Source of the DNA: Epichloe hybrida
Taxonomy: Eukaryota > Ascomycota > Sordariomycetes > Hypocreales > Clavicipitaceae
Direction of reading: 5' to 3'
Assembly: GCA_019022495.1 (NCBI GenBank)
Contig: JAFEKR010000013.1
Coordinates: 1,481,992-1,545,991, forward strand
DNA: 64,000 nt
Under the pieces are notes generated by a model. The model searched no databases. It saw only the letters and a program-made list of their open reading frames with translations, and was not told where the DNA came from. A program made the translations under genes and the position numbers. Positions 52,133-62,660 of the stretch are shown here, piece after piece; within the stretch, counting starts at the first letter, position 1, and each line of letters starts with the position of its first letter.

Positions 52133-53019
52133 GGCGGCAGAGGTGTCGCAGCCGCTGGGTTGGAAGCGATAGCTGTTGTTGCAATGGGTGAATTTGCAAG
52201 GTGGCAAGCCGTCCACATTTTTGGTTGCCTGTCCGGATCCTTGTCGGATCGTGGAGTTGGAGGCGGGCAGTTTTTGGGGGAGCAGGTCGGCGGCAGCATT
52301 ATGTAAGCTTTTTTCCATTGACCGACGAAATCCTGCGCGTACCCAATCAGGCCACGGATTCTGAACCACGACAGTGATAGATTGTACTCTGCTCGGTTAG
52401 CATGAACATGTTCTCTGACAAGGAGTACATGACTAACATTAATGTCGTCTTTTACGTAACAGTAATCCGTATTCAAGGTGTTGCACACACCTCGCGGGCT
52501 CTGATGATGTTCTCGCAAGCTTGTTCTAACGATTCGTTAGGATCTCGCGGTGGGACATTGTTTGTCTTTAGCTATAGCGCTAGGGTTAACCTGACGGTTT
52601 TCGACCACCATTTGTAACATTCAGACTTGAAGTCGCCTCCTAGCACAGAGATGGACAGGAGGAAAAAGGTGAGGACGTTGTCTATGCCTCCTGCGGGCTC
52701 ATTTGCTGCGGTAGTGGTGGGACGTCCGCCGTCTTTTTGGCACAATCAGGTGGTTAATGACATGCCCGCTCAAGCCTCCAGAAGTTGGAGAGTTGCCCAT
52801 GTTTTCCTTCTGAGTAGATGATCCTTTCCAGCTATTGCTTCCGCGTCTAAGGCGCTAATATCCGCTAAGGGCCGTGTGGGCTACACCGTAACAAATATGC
52901 CGCAATGCAAATATGAATATATGATTTCGCCTAATTCACCAATGTGAATTTGCTACAGTAAGCTAGTGATTAGTAAGCCACTGATTTAAACCGTTAACAA
53001 AATTTCTGGTCAAGCCTAT
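52133..53019. other. SRP54 promoter and transition to subtelomeric DNA
   Basis: No gene is supported. Base composition shifts to AT-rich from about 52.8 kb. Confidence 0.45.
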
Positions 53020-54312
53020 TTCAGCCGCCATTCGATCTAACCCCATTAAGTCTCCCCGGACTGTTTGTTACAGCTCCTTCTCAATGTACCTAGGAGTATA
53101 ACTGCCCCCAAAATATACAATGATCGCGTCTCCTGCTGCATTCATTATGGATTTGCCTGATTTCACATCACCCTAAACCATGCCGAGATGGTGAAGTCGT
53201 TTCACTGCTGCTCCCACCTGACGCATCCACTTCAATTCTCTTATGATTGATGCAGATTCTGCTCGCAAAGCGAGCGTTTCTCCCTCAATATATTCCAGGA
53301 GACGCCCCATCAAGCATGAAGCTTCATCATCCCACACAACAAGTCCAGCATGTCTCGATGTTTGCAGGGGCTGCTTAGATCAGCTACTACATTGAATCTG
53401 TGAAAGTATCTTCAGCTCTCGTAAATGGCCGTGGTCCTTAAACCCGCCTTTGAAAAAATACACTTCATTGGTACTAGCTCGTTGTATTTTCTTTGGAATG
53501 TCACTTAGATCTTTAGGGAGTGACTCATTACTAACCCGCTCAAGATTGGCTGCTGACATGATTGGCACAGGTGGTAAAGTAGTTCGAATAATGCCATCTT
53601 CTAGATCAATGCAGCCTGAATCTAGGAAATTGACTATTGAATTGACAAGGAGTGATATAACTATGTATGTCAGGGTCGTAATATTCTTAGACAGCACAAA
53701 GATAGCCGTCGTTGTTAACTAGTTTAAATGCGAATATTAGTGGAGAAAAGTATTTAAGAAGCATGATAACATTTAAGGAGCTAGCTGCTGGATTTAGGGC
53801 TACTTGACGTATGAAGCCATCCAAGATACCTCGAGCCTATTGCTCGAAAATAAACATGTTTTCAGGGTCATTGAGATTCTCCCTAAGGTTACTTAAATAA
53901 TGCAAATGATGTCTTTCACCTTCCAAATCATCTGCTATAATAGTAACGAAGAATTAAATGCCGTTGTACAAGAACGCATAAAAAAGTCATTGCCATGCAC
54001 TAATAGTTCTAGCATGCAAAGCGACGGTGTAGCAGCGTCGGTGTCCGAGGCACCTAGAATCAATAGCAATATGCTAGCTAGCTGTAGTGCGGGGTTGTAA
54101 TTTTTTAGGTATAAATTTCTCAGTTGCCATACATCATTTGGAAGTGGCACAGGGCTCTTCGAAAACATGCTAGGAATAAACTCGTTGACATGGATAAGGG
54201 AAAAAGCAGATGTTTCAACCTCAACTAAGCGATATTCTCCACTAATAGTGCCTTCTGTTTGAAGTTTAGTAGTGTAATTGCTCCCCGCACCTTTCGCAGA
54301 TCGGATCTGCAA
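53020..54312 (-). pseudogene. Decayed protein-kinase-like gene with RIP-type stop codons
   Basis: The minus strand reads, in pieces, NLERVSNESLPKDLSDIPKK, TNEVYFFKGGFKDHGHLREL, then GLVVWDDEASCLMGRLLEYI, AVKRLHHLGMV, stop, GDVKSGKSI, VYFGGSYTP. This is the layout of a fungal kinase/phosphotransferase-like family: the catalytic motif should read IVWGDVK, and TAG replaces the Trp codon. Other stops follow IQCSS and EKEL. Further upstream, LLVHGNDFFMRSC and, in another frame, ADDLEGERHHLHYLSNLREN match the N-terminal half. The TGG to TAG change is the kind made by repeat-induced point mutation. Boundaries are approximate. Confidence 0.65.
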
Positions 54313-54624
54313 CCTCTTATAGGGTCGGATAACTTAATAGATGCGATCACATTAAACCCTAGCTACGCGGTCTAACAGAAAACAAGCAATTCCCCTCATT
54401 TCACCTCCTAACTAAGGCTAGGGAATATCTGTGTTTGCGATATGGTTAGGCTTGTCAGCTGCGAAGTACACTGCGTAGGGGAAATCCTATTGGTTCGTTT
54501 CCTTTGCCTACTAACATTACTAATCAAGATTTTCTCACTAGACAAATGATTGAAAAGGATGTTTTCTATGCGACGCCATTTCTCCCTCTAACTCCATACA
54601 ACGTGCTCCAAAGGCTATCACAAA

Positions 54625-55970
54625 ATGATGCAATATAAAGCATCGTCGCATATTCCACTTAATTACAAAGTGTCACCTGGAGACATTGTTGACTCAACTT
54701 CGCCTACTTCTCTAGCTGCTAAGGGAGCGGTCACTGAAGATAACATACTAGACGATTGCGGAAGTTTTGTGAGCTCCGATGACGAAATTGACATTGAGGA
54801 AGTCTCTGAGCCTGTTGAAAGATATGCAGATGGGATTTACTATCCTATATGTATCGGGGACATTCTGGCAGGCGCATATCGCGTGGTGCACAAGCTGGGT
54901 TGGGGAGGGTTTTCCACTGTCTGGATGGCACATGACCTCGAACACCATAAGCTGGTTGCGCTGAAAATCGGCATCCCTGGAAGTATGGGGGAACGGGAGC
55001 TCAAGGCGCAAAAAGAGATCCTTCGTACAGTCAAGGACATATCCCATCATCTGACTTTTCTAGACACCTTTTCCCTCTCGGGTGTGAACGGCACACACCG
55101 GGTGATGGTATTCCCTGTTTGTGGCCCAAGCCTACACGGTTGCTTGAGAGAACTGGACGCAAAGACTAGGATGAATGCCGCAAAGCAATTACTAGTAGCT
55201 TTGAAGTCCCTTCATGACGCGAATATCGTACATTGCGGTGAGTAGAATCGCTTCAGCACCTTTCACATGGAAGTTTGAGCTAATATGGCCTGCGCTTAGA
55301 TCTGAATAGCGGGTGTGTGCTCTGGGATATAGGTAATATTGACCAGTATGCTCCGAAAATGGCCCACCAAATTTTCGGCCGCCCTCGCAAGGCGCCATTA
55401 TGGGTGCAGACTTGGAAAGTTGGCGAGTTAGTCAAACCAGTTGAGGTGAATAGGAAATTGCTCCGAGGGAACATATTTCTCGCCGATTTCGGGTTGGCAG
55501 TCAAGGCTGGGTCACCAGTCAATTGCAAGTGGCAGTCGCCTGCCATTTACTGTGCCCCTGAGCGATTCCATGGCATAGGTCCTAGCTTTGCCAGCGATAT
55601 GTGGAGCTACATGTGTCTCTTCGCAGAGCTCTACCTTGGTTTCGTGCCTTTTCATGGCAGATCAAATGCGACAACGCTCTCTAACCTTGTGCGGAGCCTT
55701 GGTCCTCTCCCTCCGCAATGGAATGGCATGTATAATGCAGGCGGTACACCAGAAGAGTCCTGGTACGACCAAACGCAAATACCTTATGCCCTAGTAACTC
55801 TGGAGGAAATTGTCAAACGGGCACGGCCTGAAATTTTTGACACCGAGCGGAAGTTAATTCTCTCTATCTTCTCTAAAGTGTTTGCTTATTTGCCCGAAAA
55901 ACGTTTAACTACCGCGGAATTGTTACAGAATAAAGACTTCAATGCCATTATGGAGTTATACGGCTGCTGA
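54625..55970 (+). CDS. SRPK-like protein kinase homologue with degenerate catalytic loop
   Basis: Exons are 54625-55237 and 55300-55970, with a 62-nt intron, giving 427 residues. The fold resembles fungal SR-protein-kinase-like proteins: a glycine loop LGWGGFSTVWMAHD (about residues 91-104), the lysine of LVALKIG, an ADFGLA activation-segment motif, and APERF (the APE motif). The catalytic loop reads IVHCDLNSGCVLW: the Asp is present, but the usual Lys is Asn and the metal-binding Asn of the HxDxKxxN pattern is Cys. Unless a different alignment applies, this points to a weak kinase or pseudokinase. The frame is fully open, unlike the decayed kinase relic beside it. SRPK-like families expand in fungal accessory and subtelomeric regions. 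Confidence 0.78.
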
Positions 55971-56794
55971 ATTTCAATGGCTACCCTTTCCTTCCCTCTA
56001 TGTGTATTTCGCTTAAGCGTGGTTACATAACGTTATGTGGGAGCCCTACTTAGTGAGTGTTTGCTAGAACAGGCCCCGTTCCTAGCCATTGCTATAACAT
56101 GGTGTCTTGTGTTTACATATGGCAACGGGTTATATCAAGTGGAAAGGTTTATTTTGTGATATAGTAAGGCAGGCTATGGTATTCTAAACGCGGCTATTAA
56201 CCCTTCAAGCGCTCCTCTAGCCTTGGCGTTAAACACCTTAGCAAGGCTAAGGCCTCCTACCCCTTACTATATGGAGCGTTCATTCTAGTACATAATAGCG
56301 CCATGTCTTGCGGCACCTTTCTTTGAAAGAGAGCCGCCCGAATACATAATCATGGTAAAGTGGCAGGAAAGATTCAAGCCACGCATTGAACTTTTTCTTA
56401 TACCTAGGAAATATGGCTTGTTAAGTAGGTGAGCATTAGCTTAAAGATTTAAGCGAGTATTTTAACAACTGATTAGAAACGACAACTAAGAGTAGTTATA
56501 AAGGGAGAGAAAGGGAGACTGCCGCAAGGCATGCGGAGCTCTTGCGATACAAGAGGTTCAAGCCGGCCGTCTTAAGCCGCTTGAAGAATCTGTGCGTCCA
56601 AGCCGCAGTTAGGCCTGTCACTGTGTAGCTTATAAAGTGTTGCAGCGGATTTATTTTTATTTTCTTACACCTACCATTGCTCCAAAGATGTTACGTTTGT
56701 TTCTATTTGCCTCTTTCTATTTCGCAGGCTACACTCCGCGCGGTACCTTCTTTATCATAGATAAATATAACCAAGATGTAGAGAAGTTTCGCAT
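55971..56794. other. AT-rich intergenic region
   Basis: No gene is supported; several short frames lack motifs. It lies between the kinase-like gene and the convergent secreted-protein gene. Confidence 0.45.
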
Positions 56795-57313
56795 TTAATC
56801 GTACTACAATCACTAAGTTAGAAGATGTCTTTATAGGCCAATAAGTGAATAACACTTACGCAGCGGAAGGATCTAATAGTAGAATCGCTATGATCGAACA
56901 GAGTCCAGCATTGCAATATGTTGCCTGTGTCTAATCTAGCACCCTCACAATTGGGTTGGCTAAAGAAGGTACAGCCTCGGCCACTCTCCCGACTGCCTGA
57001 GTGAGGCCGCCACGGAGGGTTACCGCAGGCCCTTGACTGAGCACCATTGGAGCCGACGGTAACTTCGGTACAGCGTACTCCAGGCATATCAGCCCCAAAA
57101 GAAAAGCAGTTGCCTTGCTTGTCGCTTGTCAGGGCGCGCATAGTCGCACCCTCACCGCCTATGCTACACGTAATTCGCTCATAGAACCTTACTACGTCGT
57201 GTTAGCTTATACATCGCACTCTCTGTACTAATCCATGGGAGTAGGGCTTTACCTTGCCATGCATCAACCCCGCAGGCAGTAGCAAAGACAGCGAAAGCGG
57301 CAAAAATATGCAT
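56795..57313 (-). CDS. Small secreted cysteine-rich protein (candidate effector)
   Basis: Three exons are proposed: 57313-57253, 57158-56860 and 56803-56795, giving 122 residues. The start MHIFAAFAVFATACGVDA is a good signal peptide of about 18 residues. The mature part has seven cysteines (NCFSF, RCTEV, RACGN, GCTFF, NCEGA, QCWTL, SFRC). The order GCTFFSQPNCEGARL, then SDSTIRSFRC recalls small fungal secreted proteins with a crystallin-like or lectin-like fold. A GTAAGT donor directly after the last Cys codon suggests a final tiny exon ending Tyr-Asp-stop; without it the frame reads on about 12 residues. Function is unknown. The subtelomeric position, small size and cysteine content fit an effector, which is inference. 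Confidence 0.62.
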
Positions 57314-59302
57314 GACGTATAGGTAGTAATAGAAATATTACACTTAAAAGGAAACAAGTTAGGATTAGGTATCTTTTTTTTCGGGGGGGGACTAGTTAAT
57401 ATTGCAGAGAACTATAAGCATGTGCATGTAGTGTCTACTAAGCACTTCTCTTAGGAATAAATTTAGTTTCGCTGTTCGTAGCTTATTAGGGCAAGATATA
57501 AAGAGTGATAGGAAAAGTGTACATTTAAGTAGATAAGTGCGAGGAGGAGACTCCCGCGTAATGTGTTCCACTTGTTTAGGCAGCAATCTCCTCCTACAGT
57601 CCTATAGGGGTAATTAGAGTTGGATCCACATGTCTTATCTAGGGGAGAGGGAATATATTGTAACTAAGCCACATATAAGGCCCTTGTAACCTAGGGGGTC
57701 TAAGACCTTGTTTAATTCGTTAATATTAACAATATTGATAACAAATATTGACAATATTAACTATATTGATATGACCATATTGACCATACAGATTCTCAGG
57801 GGGAAATAATGTCACCGGGGCGGGTGCCTTGCAGGGGGGTCTTCTCGTACCCGACCCACCTAGCTAGCTAGATTCTAGAGGCTTCTATCTGTGAGAACAA
57901 AGGGATAGCTAGGCAAGAGGTATAGGGGCGTTCGTATATTAACTAAAGCTTGCTAGGTCTAAGTGTGTTATACATGCGAGTTACTAACTTATAGCTAGTG
58001 GCTTGCTAGTATTACGTGGACCTAGCCCTATAGCGTAGTACGCTAGTAGGATGTACTTATGTTATAAGTAAGGCCTTATAATTATCCCCTTACTTATAGC
58101 TAGGCTCCTAAATAGCTTTCCCTAGCCTTAATATAGCTATTTATTAACTAGCTAATAATAAAAACAATAATAAACAAATTAGTTAGCTTTATAATATAAA
58201 TTTTATTATAACTTACTATTATATTACTCCCTTTTTCTTCTTATAACTCTAGACTATTCTAATTAATTTTAATTAGACTTTATTTACTTTAACTTATTAC
58301 ACACTTATTCTTACTATTTTATTATAAAAGCTAATACTATTTGCTTTTATAAGTGCTTTTATATATACTACTTATACACTAGCTACGCTAACTTTAAGAG
58401 GCACTTACTAATTAAGGCTACTTTACTAAGGATTATATATAGTTTTTCTTATTCTTTACTTAGGAGTAATACTACTAGGGATAAGTAATTAAAGCATTAT
58501 CTCTAATATAATAAGTATAGTAATACCTATAAGATAGTAAGTTACTTAGTATTCTATTACTATATGCTTCTAACTTACTAACTTTTCTATACTAGGCTAT
58601 AGTAATAATAGCTAGTAACTTTTCTAACCTAATAGTTATTTATAAGTAAGTGTAAGCCCTTATAAGCATTACTATTTCTACCCTAAATAAAGAGGGTATT
58701 AGTGTTTTTTTAGAGGAGATTTACTATAGCTTTACTAAGTATATTCTTAACTTAGTTATAGGATTTAACTATATAAACACCTTATACTATATTACCTTTA
58801 GGTTAACTAGTGCTATAAAGGCGTATTAAGTCTATTAAATCCTAACCTAATTACTTATTATTTACTAACCTTTTTATATAGGCTGCTTTTATTTCTTACT
58901 AAAACTATTTAGTTTCTTAGTAATAGTTATAAGTTACCTTAGTAGCTATAGCCTTATTCCCCTCTCTTTTAGTTTGCCCTTAGCTTTTTATTATATATTT
59001 ACTAGGGCTTTACTAATATTTTAATAGGAGAACCTAGAGGATACTATAGCTATATAGAAAGCGGGTATAGTTCTTTAGCTTTATTTATTAGATCTAAGCT
59101 ATATTACCTAGGCTATAGTAGTATATTAGTTCTTTTATGCTATAAAGAAGGTAATTTAGGCTAATAAGAATAAGGTAAAGTATAGGTTTATTAATAGTAA
59201 GGTTATCTCCTATCTAGGGGCTATAATAGAGGGTTTTCTAATCCGTGGGTGCATAGGGTTAGGGTAAGTTAGGTGGTGTAGGCACGCGCGCGGTAACTTT
59301 GC
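57314..59302. other. TpA-rich, gene-free subtelomeric DNA
   Basis: Strongly AT-rich; TpA words dominate, and CpA and TpG are rare in long stretches (for example 58200-58900). AATATTGA-type repeats occur at about 57719-57785. No open coding frame is supported. Confidence 0.6.
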
Positions 59303-60061
59303 GTGCACAGTAAGGCAGCCCGTAGTAAAAAAAAAAAATCGCTAAAAAAGGAAGAGTATAGGGCAATAGGGGTAGTAAGGTAGCTTCTAAGCTAATTAAA
59401 AAAAAGAGTAGAAAAATCTTATGCGTAGGAAAATTACTTACGTAATGCCAAATGCCTTATGCACACATAATAGAGATTATGCGCGTAAGAGAATTGCTTT
59501 TGTAATGCTAAATGCCTTACGCACATATAATAGAGATTACGCGCGTAGGAGAATTGCTTTTGTAATGCTAAATGCCTTGCGCACACATAATAAAGATTAC
59601 GCGCGTAGGAGAATTACTTCTATAATGCTAAATGCCTTGCGTATATATAATAAAGATTGCGCGCGTAGGAGAATTACTTCTATAATACTAAATACCTTAT
59701 GTATATATAATAAAGATTACGCGTATAGGAAAATTACTTCTGTAACGCTAAATGCCTTACGCACACATAATAGAGATTGCACGCGTAGGAGAATTACTTT
59801 TATAATGCTAAATACCTTGCGCATATATAATAAAGATTACGCGTGTAAGAGAATTACTTTTGTAATGCTAAATGCCTTACGTATATATAATAAAGATTAC
59901 GCGCGTAAGAGAATTACTTTTATAATACTAAATGCCTTGCGCATATATAATAAAGATCACACGTGTAGGAGAATTGCTTCTATAATGCTAAATGCCTTAC
60001 GCACATACAATAAAGATCGCGCGCGTAGGAGAATTACTTTTGTAACTACTAAATGCTTTCT
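59303..60061. repeat. Subtelomeric satellite block 1: leader plus about 10 copies of a 60-bp unit
   Basis: A leader of about 115 bp (GTAAGG, an A run, AAAAAAGAGTAGAAAAATCT) is followed by 60-bp units of the form GCGCGTAGGAGAATTACTTY, then a YRTAAYGCTAAATGCCTTRC part, then a CACATATAATAAAGATTAC part. Units differ mainly at C/T and G/A positions. The 60-bp period keeps a 218-codon frame open, but no start context, splice signal or family supports a protein. Confidence 0.9.
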
Positions 60062-60738
60062 ATGCATAGTAGGGTAGCCTATAGTAGAAAAAAAAATCGC
60101 TAAAAGAGGAAAAGTATAGGGCAACAAGGGTAGTAAAGCAGCTTTTAAGCTAATTAAAAAAAAGAGTAAAAAAATCTTATGCGTAGGAAAATTACTTACA
60201 TAATACCAAATGCCTTACGCACACATAATAGAGATTACACGCGTAAGAGAATTACTTCTATAACGCCAAATGCCTTGCGCACATATAATTAAGATTACGC
60301 GCGTAAGAGAATTACTTCTATAATACTAAATGCCTTACGCACATATAATTAAGATCACGCGCGTAGGAGAATTACTTCTATAACGCCAAATGCCTTGCGC
60401 ATATATAACTAAGATTACATGTGTAAGAAAATTACTAAATGCCTTACATATATATAATAAAAATCGCGCGCATAAGAGAATTACTTTTGTAACGCTAAAT
60501 ACCTTACGCACATATAATAAAGATTATACGCGTAGGATAATTACTTCTATAACGCCAAATACCTTACACACATATAATTAAGATCGCGCGCGTAAGAGAA
60601 TTACTTCTATAATACTAAATGCCTTGCACACATACAATTAAGATTGCGCGCGAAGGAGAATTACTTATGTAACGCTAAATACCTTGCGCATATATAAAGA
60701 GATTACGTAAGTAGGAAAATTACTTACGTAATACTACG
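60062..60738. repeat. Subtelomeric satellite block 2
   Basis: The same leader (GCATAGTAGGGTAGCCTATA start, then AATTAAAAAAAAGAGTAAAA) followed by about nine 60-bp units, one of them shortened near 60430. Confidence 0.9.
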
Positions 60739-61262
60739 TGCATAGTAAGGTAGCCTATAGTAAAAAAAAGATTACTAAAAGAGGAAAAGTATAGGGTAAC
60801 AGGGGTAGTGAGGTAGCTTCTAAGCTAATTAAAAAAAAGAGTAGAAAAATCTTATACGTAGGAAAATTACTTACGTAATAATAAATGCCTTACGCATACA
60901 TAATAGAGATTACGCGCGTAAGAGAATTACTTCTATAACGCTAAATATATTACGCACATATAATTAAGATTGCGCGTGTAGGAGAATTACTTTTATAACG
61001 CTAAATGCCTTACGCATATATAATTAAGATCACTCGTGTAGGATAATTACTTTTGTAAGGCTAAATGCCTTGCGCACATATAATAAAGATTACGTGCGTA
61101 GGAAAATTACTTCTATAACGCTAAATACCTTGCGTATATATAATAAAGATTAAGCGTGTAGGAGAAATACTTCTATAACGCTAAATGCCTTGCGCACATA
61201 TAATAAAGATTACGTGCGTAGGATAATTACTTCTATAACGCTAAATGCTTTATGTATGTAAT
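60739..61262. repeat. Subtelomeric satellite block 3
   Basis: A third leader (GCATAGTAAGGTAGCCTATA start) followed by about seven 60-bp units, ending at the point where non-repetitive AT-rich DNA resumes. Blocks shorten toward the telomere: about 760, 677 and 524 bp. Confidence 0.88.
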
Positions 61263-61300
61263 TTATACATATTATAAGAGTACCTAACCTAGGCCCTTTT

Positions 61301-61340
61301 CTAATTCGCGGATTAGCATTTTTTCTAATCCGTAGATTAG
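61301..61340. repeat. Pair of near-palindromes CTAATYCGNRGATTAG
   Basis: Two 16-bp inverted repeats at 61301-61316 and 61325-61340, eight bases apart, immediately distal to the satellite. A half copy (TTTTCTAATCCG) occurs at about 59233-59244, just proximal to it, so the motif brackets the array. Confidence 0.7.
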
Positions 61341-62199
61341 TATTAGCCTTGTAAAGCTAGTATAAAACATTTAGCTAAATTATATCTTACCTACAGATCC
61401 GTAGTGTAGTATTTATACTACTTATATACATAGTATAAAGTAATGTTATGTTTAAGGATTCCTTTAAGTAAGTAAACAAGTTTTAGGTAAAGAAGTATAG
61501 AATATACCTAATAAAAAAGAGGCATATAGGCCTATAAGGGTTAAAAGATATAAAGCTTATAATTAGAGTTTTATCCCTACTATTCTTATCTTCCTCTATA
61601 AGAAAAAAAGAATAATACTAAGATTATTATTTACTTAAATTATGCCTTCTAATCCACCTCTAGAGGCAAGCGTGCCTAGGCGTGGTTACGGACATTTACT
61701 ATTATCTAAGGAAAAAAAGAGAAAAAGAAAAACTAATAAGCAGTAAGCATAGCAGGAGAAGAAAAGGGAAGAAGCAACTAGGCAAGTTTTACAAGAGGTT
61801 TAATAAGAGCAGACAGCCCTAATTACATAGTAAAATATAGTATAGTAAAGATATCTAATTCACAGTACTTAGAGTAGTACCTAAAGCACAAATTCACTAG
61901 CGCCATCTCTGCTATTACCACTTAACAATTTATTACCACAGCTAGAAGAGCTATTAGTAGTACTATAGCCACAAGTAGCTCTTATAGGTAGTTCCACTAC
62001 TAGGCATCTAGTACAATATAGCTAGCATTAATAAGCAAAGATATAGTATAAGGGACAAATTACTTCTATTACCTCTACACTTAAAAACATTAACATAAGA
62101 AGTAGCAAGAATATACTTACTAATAGTATATTATATAAGCCCGAAGGCAATACTATAGCAGAGGAGGATCTAGCGGATATTATATAGTTTATAATCTAT
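61341..62199. other. AT-rich subtelomeric DNA without supported genes
   Basis: TpA-rich, with no open frame of note and scattered A-rich runs. Confidence 0.5.
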
Positions 62200-62224
62200 A
62201 TAAGTAGTAGTAACATAAGCAGCG

Positions 62225-62660
62225 TTATTAGCTATTGTAATAGCAAAGATAGTAGTAGTAATCCCCACGAGAGTAATAAGCCTCCTTACTTTAGTAATAG
62301 TTAACAAAGCAGTAGCCCCCGCGAGAGTCACTAACAAAGCACTAGCCCCCGCAAGAGTAAAGAGCCTCCTTACTTTAGTAATAGTTAACAAAGCAGTAGC
62401 CCTTATAAGAGTCACTAACAAAGCACTAGCCCCCGCGAGAGTAAAGAGCCTCCTTACTTTAGTAATAGTTAACAAAACAGCAGCCCCCACGAGAATAACT
62501 AACAAAATAGCAGCCCCTGTAAGAGTCACTAATAAAGCAGCAGCCCCTACCTAAGTTACTAATAAAGCAGTAGCCCCCGCTAAAGTTATTAAGGGAGCAC
62601 TAGCTCTTAATAAAGTTACTAACAAAGCACTAGCCCCTATAAGAGCTAGTAATAACAACA
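62225..62660. repeat. Minisatellite of 30-bp units, some expanded to 54 bp
   Basis: Basic unit AAAGCAGTAGCCCCCGCGAG plus AGTCACTAAC (30 bp). Several units carry an alternative 54-bp form containing CCTCCTTACTTTAGTAATAG. All lengths are multiples of three, which keeps an open frame on the minus strand, but this reads as repeat, not gene. It is unusually C-rich for this AT-rich zone. Confidence 0.8.

Noticed and set aside
59421..60077. 218-codon open frame in the 60-bp satellite
   Set aside because: The 60-bp period keeps any frame open; the composition is repetitive, with no start context, splice signals or homology. Treated as satellite.
59303..61262. Regular repeat array considered as CRISPR-like
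   Set aside because: Units are contiguous 60-bp repeats without unique spacers, in a eukaryotic chromosome end.
62170..62529. 119-codon minus-strand frame resembling a repetitive hydrophobic protein
   Set aside because: Product of a minisatellite whose unit lengths are multiples of three.
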